From: Dryocosmus kuriphilus | Taxonomy: Eukaryota > Arthropoda > Insecta > Hymenoptera > Cynipidae | Length of the DNA stretch: 64,000 nt | Assembly (NCBI GenBank): GCA_038277395.1 | Contig: CM076193.1 | Location: 80,232,627-80,296,626 of the forward strand | Direction: 5' to 3' | Part shown: positions 1-10,099 of the stretch, in pieces | How the letters are laid out: each line of letters starts with the position of its first letter | Position numbering within the stretch: position 1 is the first letter of the stretch | Notes under the pieces: generated by a model | The model's database searches: none | Seen by the model: only the letters and a program-made list of their open reading frames with translations | What the model was told of the DNA's origin: nothing | Program-made: the position numbers and the translations under genes

Positions 1-997
1 GTACACTTATTTCTGATGAGGGTTCTCTTATTCTTTCTGGTGGTAACTTTATTTTTTCTTCTTCTCGTAAAATTCTATCTTCCGTTATGATTGGCCCATT
101 GAATACTTTTGGTGGTGTTTCTTCTTCTTCCGCTTGTACTTTTCTCGTTTCGTCTGGTCGAATGGGGAATAATCTAGAAATGCAATCGGCAACCTTATTT
201 TCCTTATCCTTTACATATTCTATTACGTACTTATATTCTTCCAGTCTAAGTCTCCATCGGACTGGCCTTGACCTTGCATCCTTCACATTGTGGAGCCAGA
301 CAAAAGCTTTATGATCCTTATCGATCCTGAACTCATTACCAAGGAGGTACTGCCTAAGACGTTTCATAGCCCAAACGATTGCGAGAAGTTCTTTTTTCGC
401 TCTTGGTATAATTCTCCTCTGTCTTGCTAAGAATTCTCGAAATGAAGAGGCACGGGTGTTCCTCTTGAGAAAGGACTGCCCCTAGTCCGTGGTTGGAAGC
501 ATCACTGATTAGGGTAAAATGTTTTTTAAAGTTTGGGAATCTTAGTACCGGTGCTGATGTTAGAGCCTTTTTCAAGACTGTGAAAGAATCCTTACAGTTT
601 GTTGTCCAATTAAACGGTATATCTTTCTGTGTTAATTTCGTCAGGGGTTTCGAGATTGTTGAAAAACTTCTTAAAAACTTTCTGTAATACGCGGCTAGTT
701 CTAAGAAGGATTGCGCGTCTTTAATTGTTTTTAACTGTTTAGAATTAAGTATTTTCTCAATTCTTTCCATGTTAGACTTAACTACTTCTTTGGTATAACG
801 TGACCTAAGTATTCTAGCTCAGGTTTCAAATGCTCACACTTCTTGGGCTCTATTTTCAATTCTAAGTGGGCAATTCTTTTTAAAACAATTTCTAAATTTT
901 GGTTATATTCCTGAAGGTTTTTTCCGAATATAACTATGTCGTCGATATAGACGAAGCAATGCTTTCCGCTCAAGCCACGGAATGCCCGGTCCATCAT
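1..997 (-). pseudogene. gypsy reverse transcriptase C-terminal part and RNase H
   Basis: Three successive frames together make the RT palm/thumb and RNase H. Positions 782-997 carry the catalytic FVYIDDIVIFGK motif (YIDD). Positions 354-770 carry the connection and the RNase H start (LISDASNHGLGAVLSQ, with the first catalytic Asp). Positions 1-350, in a third frame without its own start codon, carry the RNase H end (FVWLHNVKDARSRPVRWRL, then NKVADCISR) and the acidic linker before integrase. The shift near 392-397 is an extra base in a homopolymer, and the shift near 782-795 is a missing base. Confidence 0.85.
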
Positions 998-1760
998 TTG
1001 CTGGAATGTTGCTGGAGCATTTTTAGGCCAAAAGGCATTCTATTGTACTCGAAGTGTCCCTGTCGTATTGAAAAGGCAGTGTACCTTTTACAGTCTTTTT
1101 TGATAGGAATCTGGTGGAAACCCGCACTAAGGTCGAGGGCCGAGAAGAATTTTGCCTTTACTAACTGGTCGAGGATGTCATCGATCATTGGAAGTGGGCA
1201 AGCGTCCTGATCAGTATTTTTATTGATCTGTCTATAATCTATTACCATTCTGAGCTTACCCCCTTTCTTAGGGACGATCCACAAAGGTGAGTTAAACGGA
1301 GATTGGGAATGTCTTATAATGCCTTTATCGAGAAGTTTTTGTGTTTCTTCCAATGCGAATTCCCTGTGTTTCGCTGGGAGCTTGTGCGATCTTAGATTTA
1401 TGATTTTTCCTGAGTTTAGAACAATTTCATGCTCTGTTAAAATAGTGCATGGTAATGGGTCGTCGGGGAGGGTGAATGCATCTTGATATTTAGCTAGCAT
1501 TTTTATTATGGTTTCTTTGTTCCCTTCCTCCATATGGTCCAGATTAGAGTTACTAAGCAATTTCTGTAATTTGTCATTTACTTCAAAATCAATTGGGGTT
1601 TTCCTAATTTGGGTTATGGGTATATTAATGGTTTCTATTGTGCTGATTTTTTCAAACCCAAGTTTATCTGTTATCTTGAGTGGTTTCTTTGTATAATTAT
1701 GATAAGGTACCATAATAGTTCTCTGGTTAATGGAATATATACCGTCGGGAACGTGTGGTT
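994..1760 (-). pseudogene. gypsy reverse transcriptase, N-terminal part
   Basis: The segment holds the pol stretch before RT and RT motifs 1-3: KGIIRHSQSPFNSPLWIVPK, KLRMVIDYRQIN, and FSALDLSAGFHQIPI, where LDL contributes the first catalytic aspartate, then TAFSIRQGHFEYNRMPFGLK. The frame is lost directly after MPFGLK because a run of five A (plus-strand T, 1020-1024) appears one base short; the expected sequence resumes in the next frame. RT copies the genomic RNA into DNA. The catalytic residues present here are intact, so the damage is limited to reading frame. Confidence 0.85.
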
Positions 1761-2321
1761 CTAGTTTTCAATGCATGTTTGTTGATCTTCCTCGTTAAGA
1801 GATATTTCACACATTTTTGATGTTCCTGGAGCTAAATATTCTCTCTCTCTGACTAACGGTGTTCTGATGTTATTTATTATCAAGTGAGTGGGCGTAATAG
1901 CATTAAGATTAAATTTATCAAGAAAGGGTTGACCTATTGTTCCCTCCTCTAAAGCTGGAAAAGCAACATCGACCAAATGAAATAGGTGGGTTTTGCCAAA
2001 ATAATTTACGTAACATGCCTCATTTGAGTAATGTAAATCATTTCCCATTGCGAACTTTTCCCTAAGTTTGAAAGCTGGTTGGTCGGGGAGGGTTCCTTCC
2101 TTTATTGTATTTATCGCTGCTCCTGTATCTATTAATAATCTGTATTCTTGCCTATCACTTCCTTTTCTTCCTCGCACGGACATGAGTTCTCCGCATACGA
2201 TTGAGGTTCGGCTGATTCCTTGTACCGAATCTGATCTTCTATTTCCTCTCGAGTCATTGCCTCCTGATATGGCTTCAGCTCTGTGTGTAATATATTCCTT
2301 ATTTGGGTCGGTCTTTTTCAC
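1761..2321 (-). pseudogene. gypsy aspartic protease region
   Basis: This 186-codon open stretch contains the retroviral-type aspartic protease motif LLIDTGAAINTI around residues 62-73, followed by a beta-rich segment and GQPFLDKFNLNAI, which resembles the second half of the fold. Retroelement proteases are homodimers that cut the Gag-Pol polyprotein. The first codon in the open stretch is GTG, which fits entry by frameshift from gag rather than independent initiation. The frame ends at 1761, where one base appears to be missing relative to the RT frame that continues immediately downstream. Confidence 0.8.
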
Positions 2322-3110
2322 CTTTGTCCCTGTTCAAAATTTTGCGCATTACTTGAGTGACATTGTATTGAAAAATGTCCTACTTTTCTACATTTGCAGC
2401 AATTCATTTTTGCTCTATCCACGAGGGGTAAAGCTTGATTTAACGCCTTGGCGCCCATACTTCCCGACATGTTGGCTTGATAGCGTGCAGGTGTGGTGGG
2501 TCGTGACATGAAGCGTGGTAACGGGCTTGGTGCCGGGCGGTGTGTTTTACTGGTTGTGCTTCCCTTAGCCACATTTCATATTCGGTGGCTTCTTTCTGTA
2601 CTTCAGCTATGCTAGTTGGTTTGATGGAACTGATTCGCGTACCTATTTCCCTTTTCAGATTCAAGATATAGCGGTTGAGACTTTCTTGTGCCTCTATCTT
2701 GAGTCTAATTCTCCTTCCATCTTCATCGTTGGGTGACTGTGGCTATACTGCGTATTTAAGCTCGTTGTTTAATAGGTTGAACCGTAGGGAGAAGCTTTGC
2801 ATAGATTCTCTGTGTGCGGATGGGGCCTTGCGCGCCTTCCTCCCTGCTGCCCGGCGGTGCTTTTTGGTTGATATGCAAATGTGTCTTCCATCTTATTACG
2901 GGCCTCGTTCCAAGTTTTAAAATTTCACCTTTGTTTACCTACGTACTATAGAGCGTAGAATCTATTTTCGTAAAGGAAAGTTACTGATTCGTTTACAAAT
3001 CTCCGTAGATGGCTCGGAGTTCCTCTTTGTTGTAAATTCCGTAGAATTCTTTTCCTGGGTCAGTGGATTCCAGGTTTATTATTCAGGAATCGATTTATAT
3101 GAGATTATTT
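2318..3110 (-). pseudogene. gypsy gag remnant with CCHC zinc knuckle
   Basis: Gag builds the particle and binds the element RNA. A knuckle of the form CCKCRKVGHFSIQC (C-x2-C-x4-H-x4-C) lies near the C-terminus, around 2355-2410. Upstream, gag-like helical segments appear in three frames: an RFNLLNNELKYAV stretch near 2750-2800, a WNEARNKMEDTFAY stretch near 2880-2925 and a RFVNESVTFLYENRFYAL stretch near 2945-3010, separated by stops and shifts. The frame ends at a TGA that overlaps the protease frame in the -1 register, the normal place for a programmed gag-pol frameshift, but I see no clear slippery heptamer to prove one. Confidence 0.75.
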
Positions 3111-3600
3111 TTCGAAAAAACCGATCCTGGCAAGATCATCAATTTGCTATGATTACATTACTCCTTTAAAGATAATTATACTAATTAAAGCCAGCCACTG
3201 GCTTATATCTGTTTATTCTTTAATTTTCAGTACAAGTTTAGGTTGCTGACCGTAACCTTAGAATATACGTGAGAAACTGACGAGCCGGCCCTTCGCTCTC
3301 CCATACAAAGGATACAAAGGCCTTAACTAAGAAATAGGTGCAGGAAAGTCCGCTGACTCTAACAGCAGATTATACAATATATTTTCTGCCAATATCTGGT
3401 CCAGAGGCCTAAACTTGAAAAGTCAATGGCGCTTCTTCACATCGTAACACGGGAGTGACATAAACCTACTGCAACGTCACGTGCTACAGTGGGACGAAGA
3501 TATTTTCCGTTTGCTTGCTTTATGAAGTCTTTATCAATTCTCAACTCCGCCCAACTGCCTGAAAGCTACTCTGGCAGACCAGGCTGCTCTCTGGCACATC
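3111..3600 (-). other. probable gypsy leader and 5' LTR region, ends unresolved
   Basis: This lies where the 5' untranslated leader and 5' LTR of the minus-strand gypsy element should be. On the minus strand there is an AT-rich stretch with an AATAAA-like signal (AAAGAATAAACAG, near 3210-3225). I could not define the TG...CA ends or a primer binding site, and the 3' LTR needed for comparison lies outside the window. Confidence 0.3.
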
Positions 3601-3619
3601 TGGTCGTTCAGTCTCGGAA

Positions 3620-3735
3620 TTCCGATCCGATATCGATACGATACTTCACTTTCCGATATTTTTCTGATACGATACCAAACCGATACGACATAAACCTATA
3701 TCGGTATCGTCTCAGTATTGGAAAATATCGCTCGG
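3620..3735. repeat. degenerate CGATAC/CGATATCGG-rich tract
   Basis: Overlapping versions of GATACGATAC and CGATATCGGTATCG recur within about 110 bases. Such runs of degenerate short palindromes are common near the ends of hAT-type elements, but no transposase or mate end was found nearby, so the origin is open. Confidence 0.4.
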
Positions 3736-3859
3736 CGGCATCACTATTTTTTGTGTCAATTGTTGAAATTGTTAGCCGAAGTGATGGAATTGCAGTTTTC
3801 AACAACCGTCTAAGATTTGAAGAATAATCTGCAAAGTATCATTAATTTTTAATAAAAAA

Positions 3860-3862
<3 letters not shown>

Positions 3863-3898
<36 letters not shown>
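3863..3898. repeat. (AT)n microsatellite
   Basis: About 18 perfect AT dinucleotides. The following stretch to about 4330 is AT-rich with no coding signal. Confidence 0.95.
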
Positions 3899-3900
<2 letters not shown>

Positions 3901-4355
3901 CATATTAGCATTATTTACTCATTATCTACTTATATAGAACTTTAAAAGAATTCGTAGAATGAATCCTATACTTTGCAAGAATAAATAGCAAGATATTATA
4001 TTTTTGAAATGTTATGGTCTTTCTTTAGGAATAAAATAAAATGAAATCCCTTCAAAGAACTAGGTATAATTGCAATATTTTCTTCAATTATTTAATTTTT
4101 ACTATTTAATGTATTCAGAAAATAATTACACTCACCTGTCAAGAAAAATGGGGGACGCATGATAGCGGTGGTGCAAAGGGGGACGAATTGGGAGGATGAG
4201 TCACTCTTCGCCACGTCAGCCTGGTACACGGTATTGATACCTTTTTATTTTTTTATTTTTTATAGAACTATGCTAGTGTAGTGTTTCTTTATTTATTTCT
4301 ATTTGTCGGGTGATAAATTCGCGTAAAGGTTCCATGTTATTTTGGATTTTGTTCG

Positions 4356-4553
4356 TTAATACTTAATGCCTCCCACATGCTTTTTTCTATCGATTTTTCC
4401 ACGTTCTCCAAACGCATTTTTAATGTTCACGAAAGATTCACCAGCTTTCGGAAAATGGGAAAACCGAGCAGTTCCATGCTTTCGAGTTGTAGAAGAGCAG
4501 CCAAACACACAACAAAACACTTTGCTCTTCGATTTTCGTGGCGAAACCCCCAT
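4356..4553 (-). pseudogene. THAP-type zinc finger, partial exon
   Basis: The 65-codon frame starts with ATG and reads KVFCCVFGCSSTTRKHGTAR followed by FSHFPKAGE. The C-x4-C pair, the spacing to F-x-x-FP and the basic segment match the N-terminal half of the C2CH THAP DNA-binding fold. The later Cys and His (normally in an RVCSLHF-like segment) are missing; the frame instead ends in RKKHVGGIKY and a stop. THAP domains occur in host regulators and at the start of P-element-type transposases, and no such transposase body is seen nearby. Either a lone exon with an unseen splice or a dead fragment. Confidence 0.5.
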
Positions 4554-4566
4554 TGATAAAGTTTGA

Positions 4567-6808
4567 TTTATTTTATTTTGTAAATTTGCATTTATCTCTT
4601 TTAATTTTTGTCTGTTTCACTGTAAAAGAAACACTCTAAAACCTTTAAACAAATTATTTTCGTATATCCGCCTATATTTCCCGTCAAAACCTACCTACCC
4701 TCAGGGCTTTCCGATTCTGCCACCAGGTGGCATATTTGAGTTCTTCAGATCACAATACTGGTATAACCGGCCTTTAGTAAAATGTGGCGGATTTCACGCT
4801 TGACTGGTTCCGTCTCTTCCGCCCTGCCCGGCCCGAGCGTGAAAGTCCTCACGGACCTCACGCACTAAACCTTAGCCCTTCGATCGATGAGCCAGAGATG
4901 TATTTCGCTCCTGCGTTTGTGTAATATTGTACTTTGTGTTGTGCATATAAGGAATAACACTTGCTGTGTGTAAGTACCAAAAAGGTTGTTTGCGCTTACG
5001 TTTACAATGACACAATGGTAAATCAGGCTTACAAAATAATTGTAGATCCCTTACCGGAAGATGAGGTTATGTTCGGTTGTTTTGATTCTACAATAGAGAC
5101 TTCAGAAATTACAGTGCACTTATACAATATTTTCGTGGCTGATATTTTAGGAGTATAAAGCTTTATACAATGTGATTATAAACAAGTTCTCTAATACACT
5201 AATCTGAAATCATTTAAGCGAAAAGGACCGGCTAGGGTGCTTACGGATGTTGGAACGAGGCTCTGACCATGAGATTCAATTTCTTTACTTTATTCAACAA
5301 GTATTAGAATTCGAAATTTCTTTCTTAAATTCGTAAAACTATATACATTTATATAAGGGAGAGTTCCCTGAATTGCATAGCTTTCGGAACAGAATAATAC
5401 CTTAAAACTAAAATTATATTTGAATCAAACGAAGTGTAGTATTTTTTATAAATAAAATTATCAAAAAGAGATTGTACCATAATGTGTTTTACAACTTAAT
5501 TATCGCTATTAAATTTAAAATTGTTTAAAAAGTGTTTTCGCATGGCGAAGTAACTTTTATCCTCTGGTAATTTTTCAATTTTTTCTGAGATAAAATTTGT
5601 TTCATTTGATCTTTTTTTCTTGTATTCGCCGGACAATTGACTTTAAAAGTGTCCACAGAGGTGTCTTCTAATTTTGACGAATAACGTAATTATTATGTTT
5701 CTATTGGCAGTGTCACGTGTCCCGATCTGGATAATTCATGAAAGGTTAGATTTTTTTGCTGAAGTGATTTTTTTTATGTTAGTCCGATTGGGTGTTACGA
5801 ACTAAAAGGTCAGAAAGAAATGAACGTATACCAACATGCACCTTGCCTACCTAATAACAATGGTAAATATGGCAGAGGTTGGAGCCAACGTTTTTTGATA
5901 AAATAATTAGAAATATTGTTTATATTAATGAACAAACATTACAAGGTAATAGTGCTGAATCATTATTTGGTGGTATCAAGAGAAATATCTATCAATTAGC
6001 ACTGTGACTAAGCTGTAAAACACGATTATCCAAATCGTCGACCAAGATCCTAATCTGCATAAAAGTGCATTGGTTCTAAAAGATATTAATTATGGACAGA
6101 TATCTGATTAATCTATATTACAATGCCCGTATTGTTTAGCGAATGTTTTGCCTTCAATTTCGTTCACAATACTCTCCTTTATTGCTTAAAATGTTTAACT
6201 ATTATCAAAGGCCAAACTTTTTCTATCCAATTCAGGGCACACTCCCCTAAACATTTATATATTTATAGTATTGAAATCCTAAACATAATGATAAATATGA
6301 GATTCACGACTTATTTTCTTTTACAGTGCTTGAACAATTCATCTAGGCCCGGTCATTGCCAACATGTGTCGCAGATCCAACAGCAGTTCAGTGTGGGCTT
6401 ATTTTGATTTGGTCAATTGAGAACATGCGAAATTTATGGAATGTGGAAAAATGGTCAAGAGGGGAGGATGAACAACAAATACTCGAAACCATCTCAAGAA
6501 TAATCATTTCCCTTCCTTTATGAATTACAAAATAGAATAACATTATTTTTACCACCACTCTCGTCTTTTCCAACACCTAGTCCTCAAGCTTCAGCTTCAC
6601 CTTCACCCCCCTGCAGCCTGATACCAACGTTATCGCCAACTTCCACTCCTAGTGGAAATATATGAGCGTAAATTGAAAAACAAAATTTATAACTAACTTG
6701 ATACATCTTGCTTCCGGCCTTTTTTTTTTACTAAAAATATTTTTCACTAAAGATAAAGAAAGAAGATAAAAATAATTCAACTGCTTTTCAGGAATCGGCT
6801 GAACGTAT
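4567..6808. other. no recognisable gene; AT-rich unique-looking DNA
   Basis: Only short open stretches are present (for example a 65-codon one at 4961-5158 and a 94-codon one at 6123-6407), with no domain I recognise. A G+C-richer patch at about 4780-4910 has no coding match. The last 300 bases may belong to the 5' part of the hAT element that resumes after 7509. Confidence 0.5.
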
Positions 6809-6820
6809 CACGAAACCATC
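6809..6820. repeat. left target-site duplication of the deleted LINE
   Basis: The 12 bases cacgaaaccatc recur exactly at 7498-7509, immediately after the A-rich tail of the element between them. Confidence 0.85.
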
Positions 6821-7497
6821 CCTCCCTGGGGATCACATGCCCTTGTAGTTGGTGGGAGGACTTAGGGGTCTAATCGGACAAACGACCTGGAGTAGGTGAA
6901 CCAGAGGGACTGTATCGTGAGATGCGGCTGCTCTGGGGAACTGGGGGACTCTGGTCTGCGGGACCCTGACCAAGAAGCGATCCTTCCAGGGGGTAATGGC
7001 AAAGCCTCCTGGAATATCGAGGGCGCGTGTCCTCATGCCATACCGCTTAACCCATCGCCAAAAGGGGACGGCTCCTAAAGGGTCGGCGACGGCTCCTAAG
7101 GGGACGGCTCCAAAGGGGACGGCTCCAAAGTGGCGAAGGAGAGAATTACCGGGCAGCCAGGGCTCCTCACAAGGGGTCTTGGAATAACGGACTTCACCTG
7201 GAGCCACTCCTCATGCCCGTCATGTGGGTAGGAGGAGAAAGGGCTCCAGGAGCACCCCTTTAAACAGGGAGACGGAAGGGTCTAGGGTTCTGAAACCACA
7301 GGGCCTGACCTTTGTACACGCACGGAGTGGGACTTGGTTCTACAACAGAGTGCGGGAAATGCGGTGTGGCACAATGGACTTATAGTCTGAGTACCGGGGG
7401 AGGTGGTTTTAGTGGGTAGGGGCCGTCAGGCCGAGTCCCACACTCAGTCCGCCAAAAGGATTTCCACCTTCTCCTCCGCCACAAAAAAAAAAAAAAC
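6821..7497 (+). mobile_element. internally deleted, non-autonomous LINE derivative (677 bp)
   Basis: The first about 220 bases follow the start of the full-length LINE at 48388: ctccctggggatca, ccttgtagttggtgg, then gatccttccagggggtaa against ggtccttccagggggaac. The last about 130 bases follow that LINE's 3' end at about 53595-53714: ggcacaatggacttatagtc, then gggggaggtggttttagt, ending in an A-run. Everything between is missing, with no ORF2. The A14 tail and the exact 12-bp duplication show it moved as a unit, presumably using the LINE's machinery. It is therefore comparable to SIDE or half-LINE elements and not a tRNA-derived SINE. Confidence 0.85.
7060..7135 (+). repeat. GGGGACGGCTCC-type 12-bp tandem repeat inside the deleted LINE
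   Basis: The unit aaggggacggctcc recurs about four times with small changes. It is absent from the corresponding part of the full-length LINE, so it marks this derivative. Confidence 0.75.
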
Positions 7498-7509
7498 CAC
7501 GAAACCATC
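7498..7509. repeat. right target-site duplication of the deleted LINE
   Basis: Exact copy of 6809-6820. The hAT transposase remnant continues directly after it. Confidence 0.85.
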
Positions 7510-7524
7510 AAGATACGCTCCAAA

Positions 7525-9463
7525 ATTTCAAGGTTCCAGATAGCAAGTCAGTAACGAGGCTCCACATGGCTATAGTGTATTTCATATGCACAATCAATAA
7601 ACCATTGAACCTGGTGGAAGACGAAGCCTTTAGATTAATGATTGCAATGCTTCAGACCAGGCTATCAGCCATGGGGAAGAAAGGCTCTCACAGACAACTA
7701 CTTGCTCAAGTTGTATAAAACCACCAAGGACTTTATTCAATGTTGTCTTCGTGAAGCTGAAGACATCTCTTATACAACTGATTCCCGGATATCGAATGCA
7801 GGTTAACCGTACATGTCTCTAACAGCTCACTTTATTGATAACATATGGGAGCTACAAAGCTACATCGTGTGTTGCAAGGTACTAAATATTGATCACACCG
7901 CGATCAACATAAAAGATACACTGCAGGAAACACTTGAAGAGTGGAAAATAGATGTCTCAAAGGTAGTGTGTTTCACCACAGATAACCGGGATAATATTCG
8001 TTTAGCCATTGAACTTCTGGAGTTCTCTCATGTACGCTGCATCGGACATATCCTACAAAATGGAGTGAGCACGTCAGAAAAAACATTTGAGGTCGTTGAA
8101 CTAAAGAAGAATACACACGCTCTTCAACATTTCTTTCTTCACCAAAAATATTTAACAGATAAGCTTCCTTTTTGAAAGAGCATTATCAGAGGGCGCCAAG
8201 AAAATTACCAAGACTTTTCCCTACTCGCTGGTGGAGTTAATTGCCGTTGAACAGAGTCCTCATAGAAGAAGCAAATTATCACCTAGAGTTCTTGGCACAC
8301 TATGCCAGCGGGTAAACATAAATCTGTAGCTAAGTGAAAGTCAGACGAATTTTCTGAAGATCTATACAGCAACACTAGAGCCACTCGAAGAATTAACTTC
8401 AGATATGTATGTCTGGCGAGCACTACGTCAAAGGGAGCGCTCTTTTCCCAGTGGTGTACTTGATTGAGAAAACATCTGAGACATAAGCCACTCAGGCTGC
8501 CGGTGTATCAACTGAATAGGTAACAAAACTAACATTTAATTTATTTTTCTAATATTTTCGTGGGGCGTAGAGTTTTATGTAAAATGTTTTGAAAAATTTG
8601 CATCAAAATTTCAGTATTATTATCACATATATTAATTCATGTAAATTTTCTGTAGGATGTTCATGTAAATCCGGAAATTTTGAAGCATGTGTTTGAGAAG
8701 TTGGATTTGCTCGATGTTGATGGTCGAGATTGTCAAAGTCATGTGCGTCAATTCGATATTCGAGGTGCTGAAAATTTTCACAATCTTTTCGTCAAGTGTA
8801 CCTTTTTAGATCCATGGTTTAGAGCCAGTTTGAAGGAAAACGACTTCATCTCTGCCAGGCCTCAATTAATTATAGAGCTTGGCAATGAGTCACCTGCCCA
8901 AACCCAAACTGAAGGTGATACGCATCTAAACCAATCAACTTCTCGCATGGTACGCTTAATATTTCCAACAACCAATCCCCTTCTCATTGGAGTTTATGTC
9001 TTCTGGATCATTGACTAAAAATGAAAAACTAAACCGTTCTCAACATCTGCTAGCTTTAATTTTTAATGGCAGATTTTATAAATTTTGTAAGTAACCTTTT
9101 ACTTTGATTTGATTTGCAGCTCATTCTCCGCCACACAAGAAATAAAAGTCAGGACCAGCTTCGATTTTTGCAAAGTTGTCAGGACTGTCAGTAGAGAATC
9201 CTGATCAAGCGACCAATGACACTCTGGAGCAAAGATTCAAAAAGGAGCTCGACGGTTACGAGATTCTGCCACCTGTCTCTGTTGATGACGAAGTCCTCAT
9301 CTGGTGTAAGGATCGCGCATCTTCGCTCCCTCTTCTTAGCAAATATGCGAAAAAACACCTCGCTATCACTGCGACGAGTACGCCTTCCGAACGAGTGCTC
9401 AGCACTGGAGGACGGGTGATAAGTGATCAACGTACTTGTCTTACGCGGGAACACGCTGATTAG
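7525..9463 (+). pseudogene. hAT transposase (ZBED type), decayed, with at least one intron
   Basis: In order: an N-terminal stretch (FICTINKPLNLVEDEAFR, about 7590-7645); a YTTDSRISN then LTAHFID stretch near 7770-7840, where TTD matches the first catalytic Asp of the hAT RNase H fold; VVCFTTDNRDNIRLA then HVRCIGHILQN in 7813-8175; FVKCTFLDPWFRASL in 8680-9018; and the C-terminal hAT dimerisation domain in 9176-9463 (LPLLSKYAKKHLAITATSTP, SERVLSTGG). A consensus intron (AG|GTAACA ... CTGTAG|G) spans 8520-8655. Stops and shifts at 7803, 8175 and between blocks show it is dead. The BED finger was not found. Confidence 0.85.
8520..8655 (+). other. intron within the hAT transposase pseudogene
   Basis: A 136-base AT-rich stretch with a GT donor (gaatag|gtaaca), a pyrimidine-rich 3' end and an AG acceptor (ttttctgtag|gatg). 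Transposase coding similarity resumes right after it. Confidence 0.6.
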
Positions 9464-9900
9464 CTACTCTTTTTATCGATGAATAAGAACATAGTACCAA
9501 AACCTAAGTTGAGTTTGTATTAACTGTAATAATTATATTAGTTTTAAAAAACAAAAAAAAAAAACGTTGAGAGTGTTCTGCTTTTTTTTCATTATTTTTT
9601 ATTAGGTTAACCGTTTTTTTTTGGCGACTTAAGACCTTCCACCTTTCTCCCTATACCAATCTCTCGCAAAATCTTTAGGTTAGTACGTCATTTTTTTTAT
9701 TTTACGAAAGAATCATTTATTCACATATGATTTCTTACACAATAGCCAATTATAAAAAATAACCGGTTATTCGATTAACGGTTATTCGAATTATTAATTA
9801 ATTTGGTTATAACAGAAAAACCGATTTCGGTTTTCATACCGAAAACCTGACACTAAACCGGAAACCGATTTGAGATTTCCATAAACGCACAGACCTATCG
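9464..9900 (+). other. 3' end region of the hAT element
   Basis: Non-coding AT-rich DNA ending in a stretch with repeated AACCGGTTATTCG, ACCGATTTCGGTTTT and AAACCGGAAACCG words, then acgcacagaccta. Such words are usual near the ends of ZBED-type hAT elements. No matching left end was identified, so the true boundary is not fixed. Confidence 0.45.
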
Positions 9901-10099
9901 TGAATCTCGTGATTAGTAATTTATACATGCATATACAAACGCACAAGCAGCAAGCTTCTAGACTGATGCTCAAAAAAATACAATAAGAACGGTAAAAAAT
10001 GTAAACACAGTTTGTGAAAAGCTGCTAAAACTACGTAAAATTTTACTATATTTTTATAATTATATGAAGGAGTAGTAAGGTTTTAAGCCTGGCGTCTTA

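Larger units (their letters stand above)
1..3110 (-). mobile_element. Ty3/gypsy LTR retrotransposon, partial, decayed
   Basis: Read on the minus strand the order is gag, protease, reverse transcriptase, RNase H and the start of the linker to integrase, which is the Ty3/gypsy order. Integrase and the 3' LTR lie beyond the left window edge. The coding body is broken by at least four single-base shifts (near 392-397, 782-795, 1020-1024 and 1757-1765) and by gag stops, so the copy is inactive as read. The 5' LTR should lie to the right of gag. Family assignment rests on the protease DTGA motif, the YIDD motif of RT and the domain order. Confidence 0.9.

Noticed and set aside
4961..5158. 65-codon open stretch (KKVVCAYVYNDTMVNQ...)
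   Set aside because: Short, no domain recognised, no splice or neighbouring coding support.
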